A stretch of DNA of 64,000 nucleotides from Flavobacterium cutihirudinis (GTDB taxonomy: Bacteria > Bacteroidota > Bacteroidia > Flavobacteriales > Flavobacteriaceae): assembly GCF_003385895.1 (NCBI RefSeq), contig NZ_QRDQ01000012.1:248001-312000 (forward strand), given 5' to 3'. How positions within the stretch are numbered: position 1 is the stretch's first letter; every line of letters begins with the position of its first letter. The translations under genes and the position numbers were made by a program. Of this stretch, positions 43,408 to 51,813 are shown one piece after another. The notes below the pieces were generated by a model that worked only from the letters and a program-made list of their open reading frames with translations, was not told where the DNA came from and searched no databases.

Positions 43408-45267
43408 TTACATTTCATTATATTTCCAATCTGACCAAACACCATTCACTTTGTCACGGTGTTTTCCGTCTCTGTTTTCTGAAATCAAATCATTATTTGC
43501 ATCAAGTGTATAATAACCTTTTCTCCATTCAAAATCATTTGCTTTATCATTTGCTTTTGGCTGATCTTTTTCAATTCTTATATAAGTAACCTTCCCTTTT
43601 GGAGATTCTTCAATTGTAACTAATTTTACGTAATCATATGTTTTGTTATCCTCATAAGAATAAGTTGTGTCAAATTTCCAACCAGTATTAACACCTAATT
43701 CTTTAGAAATTCTATCAAAATCATCATAAGTAAAAGTCTCTTTAAGCCCTTTACTTTTGTCATCTTTCAGTCCGTTTTCTAAATATTCTCGCGTGTAAAC
43801 ATTCTTACTTACTTTAGAATATCTGTTTATATATCTTTGCAGAATATTTTTATCTTCAGCAGCTTTTTCTCGCTTATAACTGATATAATCTCTAGTATAA
43901 GAATCAGCTGCGAATGTAAATTTTGAAGTTTTATTAATATAAGGTTTCGTGAATGGCTTATTCAATTTTACTGTTTCAACAATTGATTTTGTTTTATCGC
44001 CATCTAATTCTAAAACATACGTACTCTCATCATTATCATCCTTGCTAAAAAGAATTACTTTATCAGCAATGTATTGTAATTTAAAATCGACACTCATATC
44101 TTTATAAACAATACGGGTAATCGTATTGTCTTGAAATTCCAACAAAATAGGTTTATTGCTGTAACGTGTTACAAAACTGGCATTTTTAATCAGGTTATTT
44201 TCAAAATTTAATCTAATTTCATAATAGCTATAATTTGGATTCCCATGTGATGGATATTTTTTCCCAACCACTTTATTATTCTCTATAATATAAGCTGCTT
44301 CGGGGCTAAAACTGCTTCCTGTAGAATGTGCTTCCAACATATATTCAATAATTCTGATTACCTTTTTCTCGTCCATAGCAAAAGGTTTTTGCACATAAAT
44401 TCTGTTATCAGCTTCTTTTTCTTTTGCTGCTATTTCCTGATCTGCTTTCAATTTTTCCTGCTTTGCTACATCATTAGCAGCCTCGCCCTGATGTTTTAAG
44501 GTATAGCCGTTACCCATCAATTCACCAACTATATTTAAAGCCGTTTTATCTGTACTCAATTTATATTGAAGCGTTCCAAAAGTATCCGGTTTTACTTTCA
44601 TCACTTTTCCATCAAATGTGATTAATTCTTCGTACAACGCTTTATTATAACCCGGATGCATGCTACTCATATTGTACCACGTCGCAATAATGTAACCGTC
44701 TAAATCGAGAACTTCGTAGCTTTGTATTCCTGAACTATTTGTTCTGGCAATTTTTATGGTTCCAATTTTAGTTTGACCGCTGAAAACAGCTCCAGCATCA
44801 TCAATCGAAATCTTATAGCTTGCAATTCTATTTTTCTTATCGGCTGCTGCATCGGCTTCAGCTTTAATATTATCAGAGATTCCTGAAGATGCTCCGTTTA
44901 TAAAGCTTTCAATTGCTTCCGTATTTAGTCCGTCGGCACTTAAAAACCCTTTATCAATAAAAGCTTCAATTACACTTTTTTGTTGATTTAGCGGGTTAAA
45001 CTTTTTATAATCGGCTTCATTTGTTTTTTCGGTTTTCAAACTTTTTAAAACCATCCATCTTTTTCCCGTAGACTCCAGAAATTTCAATTCGACATTTACT
45101 GTGTACTGTTTATCTAAACTTAAAATTTGTAAACTTGGTTTTTTACCAGTAATGTAGGCAACCGTTTTTTCATCAAGTTTAACTTCGTCATTCTTAATTT
45201 TAATTTCTTGCGCATAAGCACAAATTGTGAGCATTGTTACTAGTAGGGAACAAATTACTTTTTTCAT
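43408..45267 (-). CDS. Large secreted protein of unknown function
   Basis: 619 residues from the ATG at 45267, which starts a good signal peptide (MKKVICSLLVTMLTICAYAQ). The frame is open 14 codons further back, but that would bury the signal peptide. The mature protein has an Ala/Lys/Glu-rich helical segment (about 275-300, KQEKLKADQEIAAKEKEAD) between two beta-rich halves and ends with ENRDGKHRDKVNGVWSDWK. No catalytic motif recognised. It is flanked by serine hydrolases on the same strand, but each has its own terminator. Confidence 0.75.
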   Translation of the reverse strand: MKKVICSLLVTMLTICAYAQEIKIKNDEVKLDEKTVAYITGKKPSLQILSLDKQYTVNVELKFLESTGKRWMVLKSLKTEKTNEADYKKFNPLNQQKSVIEAFIDKGFLSADGLNTEAIESFINGASSGISDNIKAEADAAADKKNRIASYKISIDDAGAVFSGQTKIGTIKIARTNSSGIQSYEVLDLDGYIIATWYNMSSMHPGYNKALYEELITFDGKVMKVKPDTFGTLQYKLSTDKTALNIVGELMGNGYTLKHQGEAANDVAKQEKLKADQEIAAKEKEADNRIYVQKPFAMDEKKVIRIIEYMLEAHSTGSSFSPEAAYIIENNKVVGKKYPSHGNPNYSYYEIRLNFENNLIKNASFVTRYSNKPILLEFQDNTITRIVYKDMSVDFKLQYIADKVILFSKDDNDESTYVLELDGDKTKSIVETVKLNKPFTKPYINKTSKFTFAADSYTRDYISYKREKAAEDKNILQRYINRYSKVSKNVYTREYLENGLKDDKSKGLKETFTYDDFDRISKELGVNTGWKFDTTYSYEDNKTYDYVKLVTIEESPKGKVTYIRIEKDQPKANDKANDFEWRKGYYTLDANNDLISENRDGKHRDKVNGVWSDWKYNEM

Positions 45268-45423
45268 TATTTTAAGATTTGAGGTGTGAAATATTTCTTC
45301 TGTTTTCAATTTTTAAAAACATTCGCGAATATAAGTTTTTTCTCCACAAATAATTGTTCCTCATTTACCTATTACTTAAAAAATACACCAACAACTGTGA
45401 AAAACAGAATTGCAAGTATCATA

Positions 45424-45454
45424 AAAAAACTCCTTAATTTCTTAAGGAGTTTTC
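45424..45454 (-). terminator. Terminator of serine hydrolase 2
   Basis: AACTCCTTAA and TTAAGGAGTT around TTTC, T run on the minus transcript. The stem is the same as at 47139 and near that at 39984. Confidence 0.7.
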
Positions 45455-45514
45455 ATATTTCGTTTGTTCCGAATACACGTTATAAATTGATCATTCTATG
45501 TTACAGACATTTTA

Positions 45515-46993
45515 TTACAGTAATTCTTTTAATACCTTTTTACCATTTTCATTCGCTGGATTTAATTCAACCGATTTTTGATACATCTTAATCGCATCCT
45601 CTTTTTTGCCACTTTGGAGCAATACCTCTCCGTAACTATCATATATATTAGAGCTATTTGGAAAAATCAATGTTGCTGCAGCGAATGTTACTAAAGAATT
45701 TTCTGTTTTTTGAAGTCTAAGAAATTGATATCCCAATCTATTAAAATCTCTTTCTGATGCTTCGTAACTGTCTGTCTTTTTTAAATATTCCTCAATTAAC
45801 TGATTTGCTTTTTCTTTACTCCCACTTTCAAGCAAACTGCCGTAGATTCTCGAAAGACTCTGAAGAGGCATTTTATAAGGTTTGTTTTCAATTAATTTCA
45901 AAGCCGCATTGGCTGTTGCAAAAACTGGACTAGCTGTATTGGACAGCAAAATGACAGTGTGGTTTTTAGTAATATTATGCATCAAAATTGATGTAAGCCC
46001 AGTATTGAGTCCATCGTGAAAAACTATTTTTTCATTACTATCATTGGTGAATATCTGCCAGCCCAAACCATAGGCAATCTCTTTTTCATCCGCGCGATAA
46101 GAAGCAATTTTTCCGTCATTAAGCTTCGCCGGTGTCAGCGCTTCTTCTAATTCTTTTTTGCCTAAAAGCTGATAACTAAATAAAGCTTTTTGGTACTTGT
46201 ATAAGTCTAAAGCTGTACTTACAATGCCTCCAGGTCCATAAAAATTGCTTTTCTCATCTATTAAAAATGTTTCTTTTAAGGTTTGAACATTTACTACGCT
46301 TGTCGAATAAAAATTGGGATACGTATACAATTCTACCTGATTCGGTGTTTTAAGCCTTCTATTTTTAGGAAGAAATGAATCTTTCATTTTAGCAGGTTCG
46401 AAAATATTTTTTTCCAAATAATCTCTAAAACTAATTCCAGTTATTTTTTCCACCACTAAAGCCGCAAGACAGTAATTAACATTGTTATATTCCCATTTGT
46501 CTCCTGGAGCAAATGAGAGCGGCACTTTATTTTCAATTAATGCGGGTATAATATCTTCATTAGAAAAAGTTTTTTCTGGCTTTTCTTTCATTGCAGTATC
46601 AAATAGACGATAGTATTGCGTCAATCCAGAAGTATGGCTTAGCAAATGCCTAATACTAATATTTGAATAAGGAAAATCCAGAAGATATTTTTGGACTGGA
46701 TCATCAATATTTAATTTTCCTTTTTGCTTAAGCTGCAGTATTGCTACCGAAGTAAACGTTTTTGATACCGATGCAATTGTAAATTGAGATTTTTCATTGA
46801 TTTTTTCTTTCTTCTCTATATTCGAATATCCATAAAAATTAGAGAAAACATTTTCTCCTGATTTGGAAATTAAAACACTACCATTAAAAAGATCATTTTT
46901 ATTAAGTGTCGAAAAGAAATCTTTTAACTCCTGTGCTGAGATGCTACTTGTAAAAAGTAAAACCGTAAAATAAAGAAATACTTGTTTTTTCAT
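45515..46993 (-). CDS. Secreted serine hydrolase 2 with C-terminal TPR repeats
   Basis: 492 residues. Signal peptide (TSSISAQ), beta-lactamase-fold domain with SxxK in ASVSKTFTS, YxN in EYNNVNYC and HDG (HxG) in VFHDGLNTG, all intact. Residues about 375-492 form TPR-like helices (SGKKEDAIKMYQKSVELNPANENGKKVL). The TPR tail suggests a protein-binding role. A 13-bp tandem repeat touches the start codon. The promoter TTTG-17 bp-TACTTTCG (minus, 47041-47069) lies just beyond. Confidence 0.87.
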   Translation of the reverse strand: MKKQVFLYFTVLLFTSSISAQELKDFFSTLNKNDLFNGSVLISKSGENVFSNFYGYSNIEKKEKINEKSQFTIASVSKTFTSVAILQLKQKGKLNIDDPVQKYLLDFPYSNISIRHLLSHTSGLTQYYRLFDTAMKEKPEKTFSNEDIIPALIENKVPLSFAPGDKWEYNNVNYCLAALVVEKITGISFRDYLEKNIFEPAKMKDSFLPKNRRLKTPNQVELYTYPNFYSTSVVNVQTLKETFLIDEKSNFYGPGGIVSTALDLYKYQKALFSYQLLGKKELEEALTPAKLNDGKIASYRADEKEIAYGLGWQIFTNDSNEKIVFHDGLNTGLTSILMHNITKNHTVILLSNTASPVFATANAALKLIENKPYKMPLQSLSRIYGSLLESGSKEKANQLIEEYLKKTDSYEASERDFNRLGYQFLRLQKTENSLVTFAAATLIFPNSSNIYDSYGEVLLQSGKKEDAIKMYQKSVELNPANENGKKVLKELL

Positions 46994-47032
46994 TTTGATT
47001 GATTGATTTGATTGATTGATTTGATTGATTGA
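46994..47032 (-). repeat. Three tandem 13-bp repeats abutting a start codon
   Basis: TTTGATTGATTGA three times without change (46994-47006, 47007-47019, 47020-47032), directly upstream of the ATG of serine hydrolase 2. The coding strand reads TCAATCAATCAAA x 3 then nearly ATG, inside the 5' untranslated region. Confidence 0.9.
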
Positions 47033-47040
47033 TTTTCAAA

Positions 47041-47069
47041 CGAAAGTAATGAAATATTATTACTACAAA
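47041..47069 (-). promoter_or_regulatory. Promoter of serine hydrolase 2
   Basis: Minus strand: TTTG (47066-47069), 17 bp, TACTTTCG (47041-47048), one base off consensus at the -7 box. Confidence 0.5.
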
Positions 47070-47138
47070 TACCCCTCCTATTTTTATTGGGATATAATTA
47101 AGAAAGTTTCTTTCAAATCATTCAAAAAAATGAACATA

Positions 47139-47168
47139 AAAAAAACTCCTTAATTTCTTAAGGAGTTC
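47139..47168 (-). terminator. Terminator of serine hydrolase 3
   Basis: ACTCCTTAA and TTAAGGAGT around TTTC, T8 on the minus transcript. Confidence 0.75.
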
Positions 47169-47176
47169 TTTCAACC

Positions 47177-48235
47177 TTATTTCAAAACCGTATCACAAAT
47201 TGTATTCAACATGTTTTGTCTCAATTTTGAATTCCTTTGATTTAAAAGAATAATGATTCCCCATTTTTTTGCTCTGTTATAACATATAATTGAGGATTGT
47301 CCCATAGAATCTCCGGATTTCATATACAACGTGTTTTGGTCGTCTGTTACAATGTTTATACCTAAACCTAGTTCTCTTTTCTCATCTTTATAGAAAATTT
47401 TCTCTGTAATTAAAGCCGCTTTCCCAACTGAACTTTGCTCATTTAAAACTGCTTTCAAATACTTAACCATATCAGACGCATTCGATTTTACTAAACCTGC
47501 CGGAGCTGTAACATTCCATTTAAAGAATTCCTGAATTCCGCCCTCAGGATTATGGCCAACGGTTTGATTTTTTACATTAAAATCGGTTGTCAATGTGTTT
47601 TTCATCTTCAACGGGTTTATGATTTTGCTTCGGATAATCTGATCGTAACTCTTTCCGTATACTTTTTCTAATATTTGTCCCAACAAAGTAAATCCCACTG
47701 TTGAATAACGATATTTTCCGTAATCTTTTAGTTCTGTACAGTTGTTTACTAGTTCAGCCAATGTTTTTTCGGTCACACTATTTACCGGTTGTTGCGGATC
47801 TAGTTGAATTAACTTTCCGAAATCAATATCCGGCAATCCTGATTGATGAGATGCCAAGTCTGAAATTTTTATTTTATTCTTAAGATTTTCATTCAAAACA
47901 TACTGTTTCGGAAGAAACCCATCTATATAATCGTCTGCTTTTATCTTTTTTTCTATAATTGCCTGAGCCATTAAATTTGAAGTCAAAATTTTCGTGATGG
48001 AAGCAATTTCGAAAATGGAATTTTCATCAATCTGAACATTACTTTTTTCATCCAAATTACCATATGCCGTATAATATTCTTCGCCATTATTAATAAAACC
48101 AATACTAATACCTATGCCAGGATTTTTTTGGTAACTATCTTTTACAATTGAATCGATTTTTTTTGTGATGTCTTGTCCAAAAGAAAAACTGCTTACTAAT
48201 AATACGGCTGCTAAAAATTTTACTGGAGTTTTCAT
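47177..48235 (-). CDS. Secreted serine hydrolase 3, beta-lactamase fold
   Basis: 352 residues, signal peptide ending FSFGQ. SxxK in ASITKILTS, YxN position YST (RYSTVGFTLLGQ) and KSGD near the C-terminus in the place of HxG/KTG. It lacks the extra C-terminal domains of hydrolases 1 and 2. It shares a whole promoter module with hydrolase 1, although the two proteins are far apart in sequence and length. Likely periplasmic; substrate unknown. Confidence 0.86.
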   Translation of the reverse strand: MKTPVKFLAAVLLVSSFSFGQDITKKIDSIVKDSYQKNPGIGISIGFINNGEEYYTAYGNLDEKSNVQIDENSIFEIASITKILTSNLMAQAIIEKKIKADDYIDGFLPKQYVLNENLKNKIKISDLASHQSGLPDIDFGKLIQLDPQQPVNSVTEKTLAELVNNCTELKDYGKYRYSTVGFTLLGQILEKVYGKSYDQIIRSKIINPLKMKNTLTTDFNVKNQTVGHNPEGGIQEFFKWNVTAPAGLVKSNASDMVKYLKAVLNEQSSVGKAALITEKIFYKDEKRELGLGINIVTDDQNTLYMKSGDSMGQSSIICYNRAKKWGIIILLNQRNSKLRQNMLNTICDTVLK

Positions 48236-48236
48236 T

Positions 48237-48381
48237 GTATCGTGTTTTTAAGATTAGAAATTTATTTCGATACAAACTTGCGAAAGAATCAAATCCTGTG
48301 CGACCGAATAAAAAAACTCGTACTCATTTGCTTCAAACAAAATAGTACGAGTTTATTATCCGTAAGTACGAATAGTTACAA
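48237..48381 (-). promoter_or_regulatory. Shared promoter module, copy B (serine hydrolase 3)
   Basis: GTATCG (48237-48242) and CGATAC flank the leader; -7 CAAGTTTG (48273-48280, minus); 16-bp block TCCTGTGCGACCGAAT (48294-48309) at the same 14-bp distance from the -7 box as in copy A; AGTACGAGT (48344-48352) and AAGTACGAAT (48364-48373) 21 bp apart. An extra inverted ACTCGTACT (48316-48324) makes an 11-bp inverted repeat with the first. Confidence 0.75.
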
Positions 48382-48454
48382 AAACTTGTTTTTCAGTATT
48401 TTGCAACAACAAATCTCAAACATAAAATTCAAGACTAATAAAAAACATTTGAAA

Positions 48455-49894
48455 TTATTTTTTCTTCAAACAGCGTCCTCTCGGCTCATCGCCTTCATGA
48501 AGTACGATTTCAGAATGAAGGAATTGTGCTGCATCTGCAGAATCTTTTACTTTTACAGCACTACGTTTTAGCATTTCTGCTTCAAACTCATTTAAAACAC
48601 TTTCGCGTAATCCAGCTTTTTTCCAATGTGCTAAAGATTTGCAACCTTTCACAATTCCACGTGCCAAAGAAAGTGCATCAAGTAAAGCCTGATTAGCGCC
48701 CTGACCTTTAAATGGACTCATTGGATGGGCGGCATCACCAATTAATGTTATGTTTCCACCTTTTTTCAATATTTCAGAATCGATTAATTCACGATCATAA
48801 ACCGGATAACCGGAAATCTCAGTTTCAAGAGTTGCTTCCAGAATTTGCGGAATTGGATTATGCCATTGTGTTCTTCGCAGCGCTTCTTCTTTAAGTGCTT
48901 CTGGCCCTTTTGCGCTTAATTCTTTCGCTTCATTTTCCGACATCGGAAAACTAAGTTGCCACATTACAGAATCTGATTTAAAAGGCATGATATAAATGCG
49001 CTCATTTCCGTTGGCAGTTTGAAATACGGTTGCCGAATCTAATAAAGCATTTGTAGAATCTTCCAATGCATTCAAAGGACAAATTCCTAATATTACAATA
49101 CAATCCAGATAACGCAACGGCGCAACATCATCGCCAATCAAAAGTCGGCGAACCGAACTGCGAATACCATCTGCTCCAACTACTATAGCTGCTTTCGAAT
49201 GCTGTATTTCTCCATTTACATTAAAACTGAGTTCGACACTTTCGTCTTCTTGCTTAAAATCGATTAACTGATGTCCCCACTTTACAGCATCACTTCCGTG
49301 AAGTTGTTCCAGCAATTCCAAACGTAAAGATTGTCGTGCGATGTGTATATTAGAACGTTTCTGAGTCTTTTTTGATTCTGACTGAATCCACTTTCTGTTT
49401 CCCCATTCGCCAATCACTTTTCCATCTGTAGTATGAACTAAATGTCGCGATGAAACAACACCATCTTTTAACGATAAAATACCCAGCCCGGCCATTGCTT
49501 TACTTGCCTGTTGCAAAGTAAGTCCGTAACCCTGAGATCGGGCTTCGAAAGTGGTATCACGTTCATAAAGAGTAAAAGGGATTTTTCGGTGAAGACAAGC
49601 TACCGCCAAAGCTGTTCCGCCAATTCCGCCACCAATAATGGCAACGTGAGGATATTTTTCTGGATCTGCAATAGGAAAACTTGCGGAATGAATTAATCCT
49701 GAACCATTGCAATTTAAACATGTTTTTAAATGTGCTTTTGGAGGAATGGGCGCTTTTCCGTCTGAATTGTTATTTTGAAATTGCTCCAATTCCGATTGAT
49801 AACGAAGTTTCACTTTTTTGCTGATTCGCTGACTTTTTTTGCCCCTTCCCTGACATTCTTCACAAATCGTCCAACTTGTTTCTTCCTTTTTCAC
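48455..49894 (-). CDS. FAD-dependent monooxygenase with N-terminal zinc-binding-like motif pair
   Basis: 479 residues. Residues 1-68 carry two CxxCxGxG motifs (Cys11/14 and Cys59/62), as in half of a DnaJ zinc-finger domain. The rest is a class A flavin monooxygenase: IIGGGIGGTALA (dinucleotide fold), GADGIRSSVRRLL, and GDAAHPMSPFKGQGANQALLDA for FAD ribityl binding. By family it would hydroxylate an aromatic or polycyclic compound with NAD(P)H. Substrate unknown. The ATG at 49894 is needed to include the cysteines. Confidence 0.85.
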   Translation of the reverse strand: MKKEETSWTICEECQGRGKKSQRISKKVKLRYQSELEQFQNNNSDGKAPIPPKAHLKTCLNCNGSGLIHSASFPIADPEKYPHVAIIGGGIGGTALAVACLHRKIPFTLYERDTTFEARSQGYGLTLQQASKAMAGLGILSLKDGVVSSRHLVHTTDGKVIGEWGNRKWIQSESKKTQKRSNIHIARQSLRLELLEQLHGSDAVKWGHQLIDFKQEDESVELSFNVNGEIQHSKAAIVVGADGIRSSVRRLLIGDDVAPLRYLDCIVILGICPLNALEDSTNALLDSATVFQTANGNERIYIMPFKSDSVMWQLSFPMSENEAKELSAKGPEALKEEALRRTQWHNPIPQILEATLETEISGYPVYDRELIDSEILKKGGNITLIGDAAHPMSPFKGQGANQALLDALSLARGIVKGCKSLAHWKKAGLRESVLNEFEAEMLKRSAVKVKDSADAAQFLHSEIVLHEGDEPRGRCLKKK

Positions 49895-50050
49895 TTTTTA
49901 TTTCCTCTTTATTTCAGCATTTTGTAGCTTCCGGCAGTTGCGCAAAATTAAGACAAAAGATTACCGGAACAAAACTTTACAATTTCATTACAAGTTTTTA
50001 AGGCTATAATTCGCTACTTTAGTCTATTACTAATCTAAAAACTAAAGTTT

Positions 50051-50446
50051 ATGAAAACTAGAATGATATGGGCAAACTTGGTTTCGCATGATTTGCAAAA
50101 GACAATTCAGTTTTATTCCGATTTGGGATTCAAACAAAACGGAAAAGAAACCGAAGAACTAGTGAGTTTTAGCTATGGAGAAAATGATTTCATTATTAAT
50201 TTTTTCCTTCCTAAAAGATTTGATAATGCTATGAGAGGGAAAGTCACTGATGCAAAAAATGAAAATGAAATCATTTTTTCATTATCTGCCGACAATAGAG
50301 AAAATGTTGATGAATGGTATGAAATCGTGCAAAAAGCCGGAGCAAAAATATTTTCTGAACCCGAAAATTTTCAACAAGGTTATACTTTTGGCTTTAGCGA
50401 TCCAGACGGTCATAAATTTAATTTTTTATATTGGCCTGGAATGTAA
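50051..50446 (+). CDS. VOC (glyoxalase/bleomycin-resistance) family protein
   Basis: 131 residues, two beta-alpha-beta-beta-beta modules: MIWANLVSHDLQKTIQFYSDLGFK at the start and FSDPDGHKFNFLYWPG at the end. A complete set of metal ligands (His/Glu) is not obvious: His13-like and the final Glu position reads Asn, so metal binding is doubtful. It is the only plus-strand gene in this stretch, between two FAD monooxygenases. Confidence 0.85.
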   Translation: MKTRMIWANLVSHDLQKTIQFYSDLGFKQNGKETEELVSFSYGENDFIINFFLPKRFDNAMRGKVTDAKNENEIIFSLSADNRENVDEWYEIVQKAGAKIFSEPENFQQGYTFGFSDPDGHKFNFLYWPGM

Positions 50447-50494
50447 ATCAACGCATAGATTTTTTGTAATCACCCGTTGCGTGTAATTAATTCA

Positions 50495-50630
50495 AACACA
50501 TAGAAACATAGATTTAGAAGCCGCAAAAAAGGCGTTTCACTTGTTTTAAATAAACATAGTTGGCTATGTGCTAGAAACTAGTTTCTTTTTAAGCTCTTTT
50601 CTACAAATAAAATCTATGTTTCTATGTGTT
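50495..50630. repeat. Element with perfect 20-bp terminal inverted repeats
   Basis: AACACATAGAAACATAGATT (50495-50514) is the exact reverse complement of 50611-50630. Inside lie CATAG-TTGG-CTATG and a CTAGAAACTAG palindrome. 136 bp, no ORF, between two convergent genes. Confidence 0.75.
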
Positions 50631-50661
50631 GAAAAAAAATAGTTTAAAGATGCTATCTTTT

Positions 50662-51813
50662 CTATTCATCAGAATTTACAAATCTCATAAAAGAGAATTT
50701 AGCTTCACGCATCATCAATTCATTTTCGCGGGTTTCTGCTTGTGCTTCATTAGCATAAACAAACATTTGTTTTTCATAATCTGCGATTGCGGTTTCAATG
50801 CTTTCAAACTTTCCATTCAAAAGATTTTCTGCTAAAATCATTGCATCGACTAAACCAATATTTGCACCTTGTCCAGCAAAAGGTGGCATTAAATGCGCTG
50901 CATCACCAATAAGTGTTATGGGCAAAACACGATTCTTTTTCCATTCTTTTTCTAATGAAATTTTTCGCGTTGGCAATCCTATAAAAATTGATGTTGCACG
51001 GAACAACTCTTTATAAATTTCATCCCAATCTGAAAATTTATCTATTAGAAAAGAACTAATATTTTCTGTATTTTTAAAATCCAGTTTATTTTCTGAAGGC
51101 CAATTTAAAGGACTTTTAAAAATAACATTATAACTCAATGACTCCTTATTCTTTGGATTAGCCACTAATAAATTGCCATTATAAGCACTCATTAAAATAT
51201 TGTCATCGCATAAACTGAAAAAATCTTTGCATTTAATTTCGGATTGAGAAACTTCGCCTTGAATCATATAGGTTCCAGTTTCTTCGACTTCAGCATCAGT
51301 AATATATTTTCTAATTGCCGACATTCCGCCATTTGCTCCAATAACAAAATCTGCCGTTGCAGCTTCTTTATTGTCAAAATGCAAAATCCATTTTCCGTCT
51401 TTTGCTTCAAGTTCGTTTACTTTACTGTTCCAAATAACGGTATTGTCTTTTAAGCTTTCTAGCAATATTGTTCGCAAATCATTTCTATTAATTTCCGGAT
51501 TGTTCTTGGCTTCTTCAGGAATTACCTTTTGAGAAGATAAAACAATTCCTTTTTCATCTACAATACTTCTTCCCATCGGAATTGCTAATTCGAAATAACG
51601 CTCTAATAATCCTGCTTTTTTCATCGCTTCTTGTCCGGAACCTTTATGCAGATCGAGCGTTCCGCCCCAAATTCTGGTTTTCGCATCTTTATCTCTTTCG
51701 TAAACTGTAACGTCAATTCCTTTTTGCTGAAGCAAAACTGCCATGGTCAAACCAACCGGGCCAGCGCCAATAACAGCTATTTTTTTATTTTGTAGTAACA
51801 TCTTTTGTATCAT
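50662..51813 (-). CDS. Tet(X)-like FAD-dependent monooxygenase
   Basis: 383 residues. The whole chain runs parallel to Tet(X): VIGAGPVGLTMAVLLQQKGI, GGTLDLHKGSGQEAMKKAGL, NPEINRNDLR, ANGGMSAIRKYITD, VEETGTY and LPITLIGDAAHLMPPFAGQG. Compared with Tet(X2) as I recall it, the substrate contact Gln192 is kept (Gln185), but Arg213, Phe224 and His234 are Ile206, Val217 and Ser227. The flavin machinery is intact, so it is an active class A monooxygenase whose ability to oxidise tetracyclines is doubtful. A second ATG (residue 5) may be the true start. Confidence 0.9.
   Translation of the reverse strand: MIQKMLLQNKKIAVIGAGPVGLTMAVLLQQKGIDVTVYERDKDAKTRIWGGTLDLHKGSGQEAMKKAGLLERYFELAIPMGRSIVDEKGIVLSSQKVIPEEAKNNPEINRNDLRTILLESLKDNTVIWNSKVNELEAKDGKWILHFDNKEAATADFVIGANGGMSAIRKYITDAEVEETGTYMIQGEVSQSEIKCKDFFSLCDDNILMSAYNGNLLVANPKNKESLSYNVIFKSPLNWPSENKLDFKNTENISSFLIDKFSDWDEIYKELFRATSIFIGLPTRKISLEKEWKKNRVLPITLIGDAAHLMPPFAGQGANIGLVDAMILAENLLNGKFESIETAIADYEKQMFVYANEAQAETRENELMMREAKFSFMRFVNSDE

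Noticed and set aside
45286..45591. Plus-strand open frame of 101 codons
   Set aside because: It crosses a terminator stem and ends antisense inside serine hydrolase 2; composition is that of AT-rich noncoding DNA.
46994..47032. CRISPR-like array
   Set aside because: The 13-bp units are contiguous without spacers; this is a simple tandem repeat.
40410..48235. Beta-lactamase resistance cluster
   Set aside because: All three proteins have the SxxK fold, but hydrolases 1 and 3 lack a canonical YxN/KTG set, and the extra domains point to peptidase or esterase roles; resistance cannot be claimed.
48242..48571. Plus-strand open frame of 109 codons
   Set aside because: It runs through the shared promoter module and into the antisense of the FAD monooxygenase; no protein-like conservation and no promoter.
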